Source of the DNA: an uncultured Lachnospiraceae bacterium
Lineage (GTDB): Bacteria > Bacillota > Clostridia > Lachnospirales > Lachnospiraceae
Length of the DNA stretch: 64,000 nucleotides
Assembly: GCA_900539715.1 (NCBI GenBank)
Contig: UQDA01000005.1
Span: 62,001-126,000 of the forward strand
Direction: 5' to 3'
Shown here: piece by piece, positions 35,953 through 43,551 of the stretch
Position numbering within the stretch: position 1 is the stretch's first letter
Layout of the letters: the number at the start of each line of letters is the position of its first letter
Notes under the pieces: model-generated
What the model was told of the DNA's origin: nothing
Databases searched by the model: none
Seen by the model: only the letters and a program-made list of their open reading frames with translations
Translations under genes and position numbers: made by a program

Positions 35953-37161
35953 ATGTTGATATCTTTAGCCCTTATTTTTCTTGTAGGACTTTCCGTGGGA
36001 GCGATCTGCCGGAGAATGAGATTACCGCGTATAATAGGAATGCTTATAACGGGAATCGTATTGGGACCTTATGTACTGGATATGCTCGACCCGTCGATTC
36101 TTGGAATTTCATCGGAATTGAGGCAGATAGCGCTCATCATTATTTTGCTCAAGGCGGGTTTGTCGCTGGATATTTCAGATTTGAAAAAAGTCGGTCGTCC
36201 TGCGGTGATGATGGCATTTGTTCCGGCATGCTTTGAAATTCTGGGATATGTTATCTTTGCGCCGGCCTTTTTTGGAATCACGAGGATAGAGGCGGCTGTT
36301 ATGGGAGCTGTTCTGGCAGCGGTTTCACCGGCGGTGGTCGTTCCGAGGATGATAAAGCTGATAGAAGAAAAATGTGGAACCGCCAAAAGCATTCCTCAGC
36401 TTATCCTTGCGGGGGCATCCTGCGACGATATATTTGTAGTCGTGCTCTTTTCTGCTTTTGCGGCGATGGCTCAGGGTGGAAGGGTTGATGCCGCGGTTTT
36501 TATGGATATTCCTCTTTCCATAGTATCGGGGCTGCTGCTTGGAGCCTGTGCCGGGATTTTTCTGTCGGCGCTGTTTGAATCAGCGTATTCTCATGACCGT
36601 CTTATCCGAAACAGCATGAAGGTCATTATCATTCTGGGGACGGCATTTTTGCTGATGTCAGTTGAGATATGGATGAAGGATTTTATAGCCGTATCCGGGC
36701 TGCTGGCGGTGGTCAGTATGGCATGTATGCTGAAGATAAAAAGTATTCCGCGCGTAGCAGGAAGATTATCCGAAAAATTCGGCAAGCTTTGGCTGGCGGC
36801 AGAGGTAATGCTGTTTGTTCTGGTAGGAGCTGCGGTAGATATCAGATACACATTCAGCGCCGGGATTGCGGCAGCTGCGCTGATACTGTCGGCGCTGCTG
36901 TTCAGGGCGGTTGGTGTAATGGTCTGCCTGATAGGGACGTCATTGGATTTCAGGGAAAGAATGTTTTGTGTGATAGCATATTTGCCGAAAGCAACGGTGC
37001 AGGCTGCGATGGGAGCAGTCCCTCTTTCCATGGGAATGCCGTGCGGAAAACTGATACTTTCTGTTGCGGTCGTCGCGATTTTGCTGACAGCGCCTATCGG
37101 TGCGTTAGGAATCGACCGGAGCTATAAGAGGCTGCTTAAGGGGGCGGAGGAAAATATTTGA
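35953..37161 (+). CDS. Cation:proton antiporter (CPA family)
   Basis: 402-residue membrane protein with about twelve helices of the Na+/H+ or K+/H+ exchanger superfamily. N-terminal LPRIIGMLITGIVLGP is the typical first re-entrant segment; LKAGLSLDISDLKKVG, AAVSPAVVVPRM and the GASCDDIFVVVLF segment with a buried Asp pair fit ion binding. Role: pH and cation homeostasis. AAAGGA lies about 11 nt before the ATG. Its stop overlaps the next gene's TTG start by 4 bp. Confidence 0.9.
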   Translation: MLISLALIFLVGLSVGAICRRMRLPRIIGMLITGIVLGPYVLDMLDPSILGISSELRQIALIIILLKAGLSLDISDLKKVGRPAVMMAFVPACFEILGYVIFAPAFFGITRIEAAVMGAVLAAVSPAVVVPRMIKLIEEKCGTAKSIPQLILAGASCDDIFVVVLFSAFAAMAQGGRVDAAVFMDIPLSIVSGLLLGACAGIFLSALFESAYSHDRLIRNSMKVIIILGTAFLLMSVEIWMKDFIAVSGLLAVVSMACMLKIKSIPRVAGRLSEKFGKLWLAAEVMLFVLVGAAVDIRYTFSAGIAAAALILSALLFRAVGVMVCLIGTSLDFRERMFCVIAYLPKATVQAAMGAVPLSMGMPCGKLILSVAVVAILLTAPIGALGIDRSYKRLLKGAEENI

Positions 37162-37910
37162 AAAAATATATCGAATTGAATGGAAAAGCTGTGGAATATG
37201 AACTTCAGATAAAAGATGTCAAACGTATAAATCTTCGTATCCGCAGGGACGGGTGTGTGTGCGTGTCGGCGAACCGATGGGTTCCGCAGAATCATATAGA
37301 TGCCTTTTTGCGTGAAAATGCGGATTTTATCCTGCAGAATATGGAACGCGGAAAACGTATGAAAGAGGCCGGAGACGGTATGGCTTCCGGAAGGGACAGG
37401 GAGTATGCGGACGGGGACGTTTTGTATCTGGACGGGGAAGCGTATCGGCTGAGGGTGCTTTCGGGGAGTAAGGAGTCGGTGGAAACGGTAGGAAGAGTGC
37501 TCATTGTGACACAGAAACTGCCGGAAGACGGTGCGCGGAGAAAACGGATGTTGGAGAAATATCTGACGGAGAGATGCCGGAAAAAGATGGAGGCGCTGTG
37601 CAGAGAGGTTTATCCGATATTTGAAAAGATGGGGGTAGAGTGGCCTGAGATACGCATCCGCAGTATGGTATCCCGATGGGGGAGTTGTCAGCCTGCCAGC
37701 GGTATCCTGACTTTTGCAAGACAGTTAGTCGAGGTGCCGGGAAGCTGCGCGGAGTATGTGGCGGTACATGAATTTTCGCATTTTATCCACCCGGATCATT
37801 CGCCGCGTTTTCATACATTGATGACAAAGCTCATGCCCGGCTGGAAAGCGCAGAAGCAGCTTTTGAACAGCCGGGCATGGGTACAGGTGAACTCCACTGC
37901 TTTGTTTTGA
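37158..37910 (+). CDS. YgjP-like zinc metallopeptidase domain protein
   Basis: 250-residue protein of the YgjP/DUF45 family, predicted cytoplasmic metallopeptidases with SprT-like fold. The zinc motif HEFSHFIHPDHSPRFH (H204, E205, H208 and a downstream His) is intact, as is the WGSCQ motif that precedes it. The start is TTG at 37158, overlapping the antiporter stop, with GGAGG 7 nt upstream. No substrate is known for the family. Translational coupling to the antiporter looks real but its meaning is unclear. Confidence 0.88.
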   Translation: MKKYIELNGKAVEYELQIKDVKRINLRIRRDGCVCVSANRWVPQNHIDAFLRENADFILQNMERGKRMKEAGDGMASGRDREYADGDVLYLDGEAYRLRVLSGSKESVETVGRVLIVTQKLPEDGARRKRMLEKYLTERCRKKMEALCREVYPIFEKMGVEWPEIRIRSMVSRWGSCQPASGILTFARQLVEVPGSCAEYVAVHEFSHFIHPDHSPRFHTLMTKLMPGWKAQKQLLNSRAWVQVNSTALF

Positions 37911-37954
37911 AGGGAGATAGCTGGAAGATGCGTCCGGATTTTTTGGTACGCGTC

Positions 37955-38779
37955 TTATGCTTTACTCAGGGCAGCGCAGATTTCGGTTACGCTGTCAAAG
38001 ACCCAGGTGGGCTTATGAGGGCCGTTTTGAATATCGTCAAGAGTCGCTTCGCCGGAGAGGACACATATCGTGTCTACTCCGGCATTTTTTCCGGCTGCAA
38101 TGTCCGTGTAGAGCCGGTCCCCCACAATGAGAGCGTCTTCTTTGGAAACGCCGAGTTTTTTCAGGACGCAGTCTATCATGATAGGCTCCGGTTTCCCGAT
38201 GAAAAACGGTGTTTTTCCGGTAGCGTTTTTGAGCATGATACTCATGGAACCGCAGTCCGGGATATAGCCGAAGCTGACCGGACAGACGAGATCGGGATTG
38301 GTGGCAAGATACGTCACGTCTTTGCCGAGCATGATGCAGGTGTCGCGTACCTTTTCGGAAGTATTTTCGGTGTCGAAGCCGATCAAAACGATTCCGGCAG
38401 AATCGTCGGGCTTTGTGACAACGGGGATGCCGTTTTCCCGCAGTTCGTCTACGAGAGAGTGCGTGCCCATACAAAATACGGTCTGGCCGGGATAGTTTTC
38501 ATTCAGATAAAAAGCGGTCGCCTGACTGGATGTGAAAAAATGCGACGCGTCGGCGCGGATACCCATTCCGTTTACCTTGTCCACATAGTCTGATACGGAT
38601 TTGGAAGAGTTATTTGTGATAAAGATATAACGTCCCCCGTTTTCTTCGATGCGGGACAAAAAAGCCAGCGTTCCGTCAAAAATCTTATCTTCGTTATAGA
38701 TAGTGCCGTCCATGTCCAGAAGGAACAGCTTTTTGCGGCGAAGGGCGTCCGCATTTTTTCCGAGTTTGTCTGTGAGCAT
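37955..38779 (-). CDS. HAD-IIA family phosphatase (NagD-like)
   Basis: 274-residue haloacid dehalogenase-type phosphatase. Motif I FLLDMDGTIYNED (about 18-30) carries the nucleophile Asp, motif II is ITNNSSKS, motif III the Lys in GKPEP and motif IV GDRLYTDI. Subclass IIA members dephosphorylate nucleotides, p-nitrophenyl phosphate or glycerol phosphate. It is the last gene of a minus-strand run with GlpA/GlpB-like oxidoreductases upstream, so glycerol 3-phosphate or a related phosphate is a reasonable but unproven substrate. Confidence 0.93.
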   Translation of the reverse strand: MLTDKLGKNADALRRKKLFLLDMDGTIYNEDKIFDGTLAFLSRIEENGGRYIFITNNSSKSVSDYVDKVNGMGIRADASHFFTSSQATAFYLNENYPGQTVFCMGTHSLVDELRENGIPVVTKPDDSAGIVLIGFDTENTSEKVRDTCIMLGKDVTYLATNPDLVCPVSFGYIPDCGSMSIMLKNATGKTPFFIGKPEPIMIDCVLKKLGVSKEDALIVGDRLYTDIAAGKNAGVDTICVLSGEATLDDIQNGPHKPTWVFDSVTEICAALSKA

Positions 38780-38835
38780 GAAAAATCTCCTGTCAATGAT
38801 AGTGATAATAAAACATATATCGTGGTGGCGTCAGA

Positions 38836-39201
38836 TTAAAGAGCATCTGCCGCTTTTGTCGCGATGACGGCGACACCTGTGCCTGCTGCGTTTTCAAGCA
38901 GCACGTCCCCAATGTGTATGGGAGCGGGGACGCATATCGTACGGATGTCATTCATGACCGCTTCGATCTTTTCCTTTGGAATATCGGAAGCGGTTTTTAC
39001 TGAAATGACAGGCATGCGTGCGCCTGTCACGCGAACGGTGGAGGTCACAGTCCGCATAGGGGCGGTCAGCTCCATCCGGGCGTATGCCTCGCCGCGGGGA
39101 CAGGTGTTGCCGGAAACGGATGTCACCTGTCCGTTTTCAAGAGAGGCGGTGAGGGAACAGCCTAAAGGACAGCGAATGCATATCAGATGTTTTGTTTCCA
39201 T
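38836..39201 (-). CDS. DUF1667 protein with cysteine cluster
   Basis: 121-residue protein. The N-terminus carries a metal- or Fe-S-type Cys cluster, CIRCPLGCSLTA followed by GNTCPRGEAYA. The rest is a small domain containing RMPVISVKTASDIPKEKI. The start at 39201 has AGAGGA upstream. DUF1667 proteins commonly sit beside a GlpA-like and an FAD/NAD-dependent oxidoreductase, as here, and are thought to act as the electron-transfer partner in place of GlpC. Function is inferred from context. Confidence 0.85.
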   Translation of the reverse strand: METKHLICIRCPLGCSLTASLENGQVTSVSGNTCPRGEAYARMELTAPMRTVTSTVRVTGARMPVISVKTASDIPKEKIEAVMNDIRTICVPAPIHIGDVLLENAAGTGVAVIATKAADAL

Positions 39202-39275
39202 GATGTTCCTCTTTCTGCCGCAGTGCGGCATGATTTCTGCATAAGAATGCGGGCATATCCTTGCAAAGGGAAGCG

Positions 39276-40580
39276 TCAGGCTTCGTCTGCGCGGATAGTG
39301 ATCGTTTTGGTGCCCGCAGGGATGAGCGATTTTTTCAAAAGGAGCTGTTCCATTTCGCCGGGAGCGAGCTTTTTCTTTTTCTGGGAAAAGATGCAGGTAT
39401 CATCGGCATAAACAGAAAGAACAGCATCCGTATAGACCCGTCCGACGCGGAAGCGGACAAGAAGCGTATCCTCCATATGGGAAGGGCGCAGCAGCTGAGG
39501 TACAGTGTAGCGCACGCCGCCTGCAGCGATCAGAGAAACAGCGGGTTCAGACATATCTGAATCGGCTGACTCTGCCGCAGAGCTTTCCTTCCTGTAGCAG
39601 GATTTTATATACGTAGCTGCCTGCTGTCCGGCGCGGGATGCTTCTTCGGAAACATAGTCTACCAGGTCGTGTACATGGAGTACATTTCCGCAGGCGAATA
39701 CGCCGGGAACATCGGTTTCAAGGCTTTCGTTGACAACAGGACCGGAGGTCACGGGCGAAAGGGTGACGCCCAGCTTGCCGGAAAGTTCATTTTCCGGGAT
39801 AAGGCCGCAGGAAAGCAGCAGAGTATCGCATGGAATCTGCTCCTCAGTACCCGGAATGGGCTTACGGTCAGCGCCTACTTCTGCAAGCGTGATGCCGGTA
39901 ATGCGGTCTTTTCCCTGAATGTCTACGACCGTATGGGAAAGTTTGAGGGGAATATTAAAATCCTCGAGGCACTGGACGATATTTCTCTGCAGCCCGCCGG
40001 AATAAGGAAGAAGCTCTGCCACGACTTTAACGGAAGCGCCTTCCAGAGTCATGCGCCGCGCCATGATGAGCCCGATGTCACCGGAACCCAGGATGACGAC
40101 TTCTTTGCCAGGCAGAAAGCCTTCCATATTTACGAGGCGCTGCGCCGTGCCTGCGGTATAGATTCCGGCAGGGCGAAATCCGGGGATATTGAGGGCGCCT
40201 CTGGGGCGTTCCCGGCAGCCCATGGCGAGGATGAGCGTCTTTGCACAAAGCTCAAGAAGCCCGTCTTCCCGGTTCATGGCAGTCACATGGCGCAGGCCGT
40301 CTTCCGATGCGGAAAGGTCGAGCACCATTGTATTTAATTTGTATGGGATATGAAGCTCCTTTGCCTGTTCGATGAATCGGGCGGCATATTCCGGCCCCGT
40401 CAGCTCTTCGTGAAAGGTATGCAGGCCGAAGCCGTTGTGAATGCACTGGTTTAAAATTCCGCCCAGTTCGCCGTCGCGTTCCAGAATAAGGATATCGGAA
40501 ATTCCTTCCCTGTATGCGGCGATGGCTGCGGCGAGCCCGGCAGGACCGCCTCCGATGATGATCATATCATAGATTTTCAT
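39276..40580 (-). CDS. FAD/NAD(P)-dependent oxidoreductase (GlpB-partner type)
   Basis: 434-residue flavoprotein of the pyridine nucleotide-disulfide oxidoreductase superfamily. The FAD-binding GGGPAGLAAAIAAYREG is at the N-terminus, a second dinucleotide fold (VVILGSGDIGLIMARRM) binds NAD(P), and the C-terminal FAD motif TDVPGVFACGNVLHVHDLVD is intact. There is no redox-active CxxC disulfide. It overlaps the preceding GlpA-like gene by 4 bp and precedes DUF1667; the three likely form a complex moving electrons from a substrate such as glycerol 3-phosphate. Confidence 0.88.
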   Translation of the reverse strand: MKIYDMIIIGGGPAGLAAAIAAYREGISDILILERDGELGGILNQCIHNGFGLHTFHEELTGPEYAARFIEQAKELHIPYKLNTMVLDLSASEDGLRHVTAMNREDGLLELCAKTLILAMGCRERPRGALNIPGFRPAGIYTAGTAQRLVNMEGFLPGKEVVILGSGDIGLIMARRMTLEGASVKVVAELLPYSGGLQRNIVQCLEDFNIPLKLSHTVVDIQGKDRITGITLAEVGADRKPIPGTEEQIPCDTLLLSCGLIPENELSGKLGVTLSPVTSGPVVNESLETDVPGVFACGNVLHVHDLVDYVSEEASRAGQQAATYIKSCYRKESSAAESADSDMSEPAVSLIAAGGVRYTVPQLLRPSHMEDTLLVRFRVGRVYTDAVLSVYADDTCIFSQKKKKLAPGEMEQLLLKKSLIPAGTKTITIRADEA

Positions 40581-42025
40581 AAGGAATCCTCCCTCGTATA
40601 TCCGGTCAGAAGCTCTGAGCCTGCGCCGTGCTTGGAGATGCCCATCGGGTCGGAACAGAGCTCTTTTTCCAGAAGCTCCATAACCTTAGGAGAACAAAAG
40701 CCTGACTGGCAGCGTCCCATACCGGCTCTGGTACGTCTCTTGACGCCGTCTAAGGAGCGGGCGCCCAGAGGTCTGTGGATGGCATTTTTAATCTCGCCTT
40801 CCGTAACGGTTTCACAGCGGCATACCACGACGCCGTAGGAAGGGTCCTGTGCGATAAGGCTGCGCAGCTCTTCGGGAGAGGCGGATGCGACGCAGGGGAT
40901 ACCCTTGCGGCGCGGTTCAAAATCAGTTTTTGCGGACAGAGAAAGCTTTTCGGCAATCTGTTCTGCCAGAAAAACGCCAATCGCAGGAGCGGAGGACAGA
41001 CCGGGTGATTCGATGCCGGCACAGTCAAAAAATCCGGGTGCATCGGATACCTCGCCGATGATAAAATCGCCGCCTGCTTCAGAAGCCCGAAGGCCTGCAA
41101 AGGAGGTGATAGTCAGATTTTTGGGCAGGGAGGGGACGCTTAGGGCGCCTTTTTCCATAACTTCGGAAAGTCCCTCCTGAGTAGTATTTACCGCTTCTTT
41201 GTCGGAAAGATTTTGAGCGGTAGGTCCTACGAGCAGGTTGCCGTGGACGGTAGGCGTTACAAGGATGCCTTTTCCCATTTTGCCCGGAAGCTGAAAGATG
41301 GTGTGGGAAACGAGGGTTCCGGCTTTCTTGTCGAGAAGCTGGTATTCCCCGCGCCGGGGAGTAATGGAAAGCTTTTGCGCGCTCACCATATTATGGAGCT
41401 CGTCGGCATAAACGCCGGCGGCATTGACGATGCAGCGTGTTTCAAAGGTCTCTCCCGAGGAAGTCACGACACGCCAGCTTTCAGGCGCGGTGCCGGGCAG
41501 GATTTGCTGTACGGCTGTATCAAAAAGGAACTGCGCGCCGTTTTCAAAAGCGTTCTCCGCATAGGCGATGGTCATATTGAACGGGCAGACAATGCCTCCG
41601 GTGGGACATAGGAGGGCGGCGACCGCTTCATCGGAAACGGCGGGTTCGAGCTGCTTTAGCTCTTCCTGAGAAATGATTTTCAGGCCGGAAACGCCGTTTT
41701 GACGCCCTCTTTCGGCGAGCGCTTCCAGTTCGGGAAGCTGCTCCTTATCGAAGCAGAGGACAAGGGAGCCGTTTCGGGTAAAAGGAAAATCAAGTTCTTT
41801 GGAAAGCCGGTCCATCATAGCGTTTCCTTTTACGTTAAAGCGAGCTTTTAAGGAACCGGGGACAGCATCGTGTCCTGCGTGGATAATAGCGCTGTTTGCC
41901 TTGGAGGTTCCGCAGCAGACGTCCTCTTCCTTTTCGAGGACGAGCAGGTTAAGTTCATATCGGGAAAGCTCCCGCGCGATACTGCAACCGGTGACACCTG
42001 CCCCTATGACGATGACATCATACAT
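40577..42025 (-). CDS. GlpA-like FAD oxidoreductase with BFD-type [2Fe-2S] domain
   Basis: 482-residue DAO-family flavoprotein. The N-terminus has the FAD motif VIGAGVTGCSIARELSRYE, and the middle contains the conserved SKANSAIIHAGHDA and FAGLRASE segments of anaerobic glycerol-3-phosphate dehydrogenases. The C-terminal Fer2_BFD-like domain has four Cys (VVCRCETVTEGE and MGRCQSGFC) to hold [2Fe-2S]. The ATG lies 16 nt after the aldo/keto reductase stop. Glycerol-3-phosphate oxidation is the family's best-known activity, but no glpK or glpF is in the window, so another hydroxy acid is possible. Confidence 0.87.
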   Translation of the reverse strand: MYDVIVIGAGVTGCSIARELSRYELNLLVLEKEEDVCCGTSKANSAIIHAGHDAVPGSLKARFNVKGNAMMDRLSKELDFPFTRNGSLVLCFDKEQLPELEALAERGRQNGVSGLKIISQEELKQLEPAVSDEAVAALLCPTGGIVCPFNMTIAYAENAFENGAQFLFDTAVQQILPGTAPESWRVVTSSGETFETRCIVNAAGVYADELHNMVSAQKLSITPRRGEYQLLDKKAGTLVSHTIFQLPGKMGKGILVTPTVHGNLLVGPTAQNLSDKEAVNTTQEGLSEVMEKGALSVPSLPKNLTITSFAGLRASEAGGDFIIGEVSDAPGFFDCAGIESPGLSSAPAIGVFLAEQIAEKLSLSAKTDFEPRRKGIPCVASASPEELRSLIAQDPSYGVVVCRCETVTEGEIKNAIHRPLGARSLDGVKRRTRAGMGRCQSGFCSPKVMELLEKELCSDPMGISKHGAGSELLTGYTREDSL

Positions 42026-42041
42026 GGATAGTTTCCTCCTT

Positions 42042-42962
42042 TCAGGGAAGCATATGGCCTGCTGCCAGATAGAGCTGATACCATTCCTGGCGGGTCAGTG
42101 TGATATCGGCAGCGCGGCAGATGAGAGCCAGACGTTCCGGGCTGGTGGTGCCTGCGATAAGCTGCATATTTGCAGGATGGCGCAGTATCCATGCCGCAGC
42201 GATGGCTGTGGGCTCGGTGTCATAGCGTTCTGCGATTTCGGAAAGACAGCGGTTGAGCTCGGCGTATTTTTCGTTTCCGATATAAACGCCTTCAAAAAAT
42301 CCATACTGGAAAGGCGACCAGGTCTGGATGGTGATGTCGTTTAAGCGGCAGTAATTGAGTACATGTCCGTCGCGATCCATACTTCCGTCTGTCGTCATAT
42401 TGACTTCCATGCCGCTCTGGATCATGGAAGAGTTGGGCAGGGAAAACTGGAGCTGATCTGTTACGATGGGCTGACGTACGCATTTTTTGAGAAGCTCTAT
42501 CTGAGACGGGTTGTGATTGGAAACGCCGAAATGGCGTACCTTGCCGGAGCTTTCCAGCAGGTCGAAAGCTTCTGCTACCTCTTCCGGCTCCATGAGAGCA
42601 TCCGGGCGGTGCAGGACGAGAACGTCCAGATAGTCCGTACGGAGCCGCTTTAAAATACCGTCTACGGAGGAAAGGATATGTTCTTTGGAAAAATCATACA
42701 TTACGCCGGATACGATACCGCACTTTGACTGGAGGATGATTTTTTCCCGAACGGACGGAGACATGCGGATGGCGTCCGCAAAGGCCTCTTCACAGCGGCC
42801 GGCGCCGTAGATGTCGGCGTGGTCAAAAAAGTTGCAGCCAAGTTCCAGCGCAGTGTCTACGAGCTTCTGCGCCTGACCGGCGGAAACATCGCATATACGC
42901 ATGCAGCCGAGCGCGACTGCGGGAACGGTAAGACCGCTTTTGCCAAGAGAAATGTGTTTCAT
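42042..42962 (-). CDS. Aldo/keto reductase
   Basis: 306-residue NAD(P)H-dependent oxidoreductase with the (beta/alpha)8 fold, closest in look to YdhF-type enzymes. The catalytic tetrad can be placed: Asp and Tyr in FFDHADIYGAGRCEEAF, Lys in ILQSKCG and His in DVLVLHRPD. Its end is 16 bp before the GlpA-like gene, so it heads that operon. A promoter-like TATAAT and a palindrome lie directly upstream. The substrate is unknown. Confidence 0.92.
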   Translation of the reverse strand: MKHISLGKSGLTVPAVALGCMRICDVSAGQAQKLVDTALELGCNFFDHADIYGAGRCEEAFADAIRMSPSVREKIILQSKCGIVSGVMYDFSKEHILSSVDGILKRLRTDYLDVLVLHRPDALMEPEEVAEAFDLLESSGKVRHFGVSNHNPSQIELLKKCVRQPIVTDQLQFSLPNSSMIQSGMEVNMTTDGSMDRDGHVLNYCRLNDITIQTWSPFQYGFFEGVYIGNEKYAELNRCLSEIAERYDTEPTAIAAAWILRHPANMQLIAGTTSPERLALICRAADITLTRQEWYQLYLAAGHMLP

Positions 42963-42984
42963 ATAGGTACCCCCTGAAATAATA

Positions 42985-43014
42985 TTTGTAGTACAAAATC
43001 TGAGCTTTATTATA
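42985..43014 (-). promoter_or_regulatory. Promoter and operator-like palindrome of the aldo/keto reductase operon
   Basis: On the minus strand TATAAT (43009-43014) is a perfect -10; the -35 (43032-43037) is poor. Just downstream of the expected start lies the 13-bp palindrome TTTGTACTACAAA (42985-42997), well placed for repressor binding. The marR gene immediately upstream is an obvious candidate regulator. Confidence 0.45.
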
Positions 43015-43051
43015 CTCTATTTGAGGGAAAAAGAGAATACACAGAGAAAAG

Positions 43052-43093
43052 AAATCGTCCCGTCCACCGGGTTGTCAGTGAACGGGACGATTT
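43052..43093 (-). terminator. Hairpin between marR and the aldo/keto reductase gene
   Basis: AAATCGTCCCGT pairs with ACGGGACGATTT; in minus-strand RNA it is followed by CTTTTC. It lies just after the marR stop and probably ends the ftsH-marR transcript. Confidence 0.7.
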
Positions 43094-43110
43094 GAAAAAA
43101 CGTATTAAAT

Positions 43111-43551
43111 TCAGGAATCGCATTTTGCAGAGAGAATATTATCCAGTAGCTTTTTGGAAAGCTTCTCGTGTATACGGCATTCCTCCGGAGTGAAGTTTTG
43201 GTACATCAAAGCAAGAAAATTCTGTTGTGTGAGCTGGATATCTTTTGTGAGGCCGTCAGCAGCGGGGAGGATGGAAAGATGCAGGATGCGCCTGTCATTT
43301 TTATCCTCACGGCTTTCCAGAAAACCCTGCCGGATAAGGGAGTCTACAGCCCGTGAAACGCAGGATTTTGGAAGCCCTCTCAGCTCTACGATATCTCTGG
43401 CAGTGTCCATGTCGGGACGATTTGCCAGAAACAGCAGAATATTCAGTTCAGTGGTGGTCAGCTGATAATGTGCCGCGGTATGATTCATCTGTTTTTCATA
43501 GCATTTTAAAAACTGCTGAATGCCGTAAAGCAGCTCAGATGGATTGGGCAT
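43111..43551 (-). CDS. MarR family transcriptional regulator
   Basis: 146-residue winged-helix DNA-binding protein. The family pattern is clear: N-terminal helix, then LTTTELNILLFLANRPDMDTARDIVELRGLPKSCVSRAVDSLIRQGFLE (recognition helix region) and the wing DKNDRRILHLSILPAADGL. It acts as a dimer on palindromic operators. Its ATG lies inside the last codons of ftsH (17-bp overlap), so it is translated with FtsH. Likely targets are its own operon, where an inverted repeat sits behind the promoter, and the adjacent reductase operon. Confidence 0.92.
   Translation of the reverse strand: MPNPSELLYGIQQFLKCYEKQMNHTAAHYQLTTTELNILLFLANRPDMDTARDIVELRGLPKSCVSRAVDSLIRQGFLESREDKNDRRILHLSILPAADGLTKDIQLTQQNFLALMYQNFTPEECRIHEKLSKKLLDNILSAKCDS

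Noticed and set aside
37926..37955. Hairpin between the convergent YgjP-like and HAD genes as a terminator
   Set aside because: The 8-bp stem has a large loop and neither strand has a following T-run.
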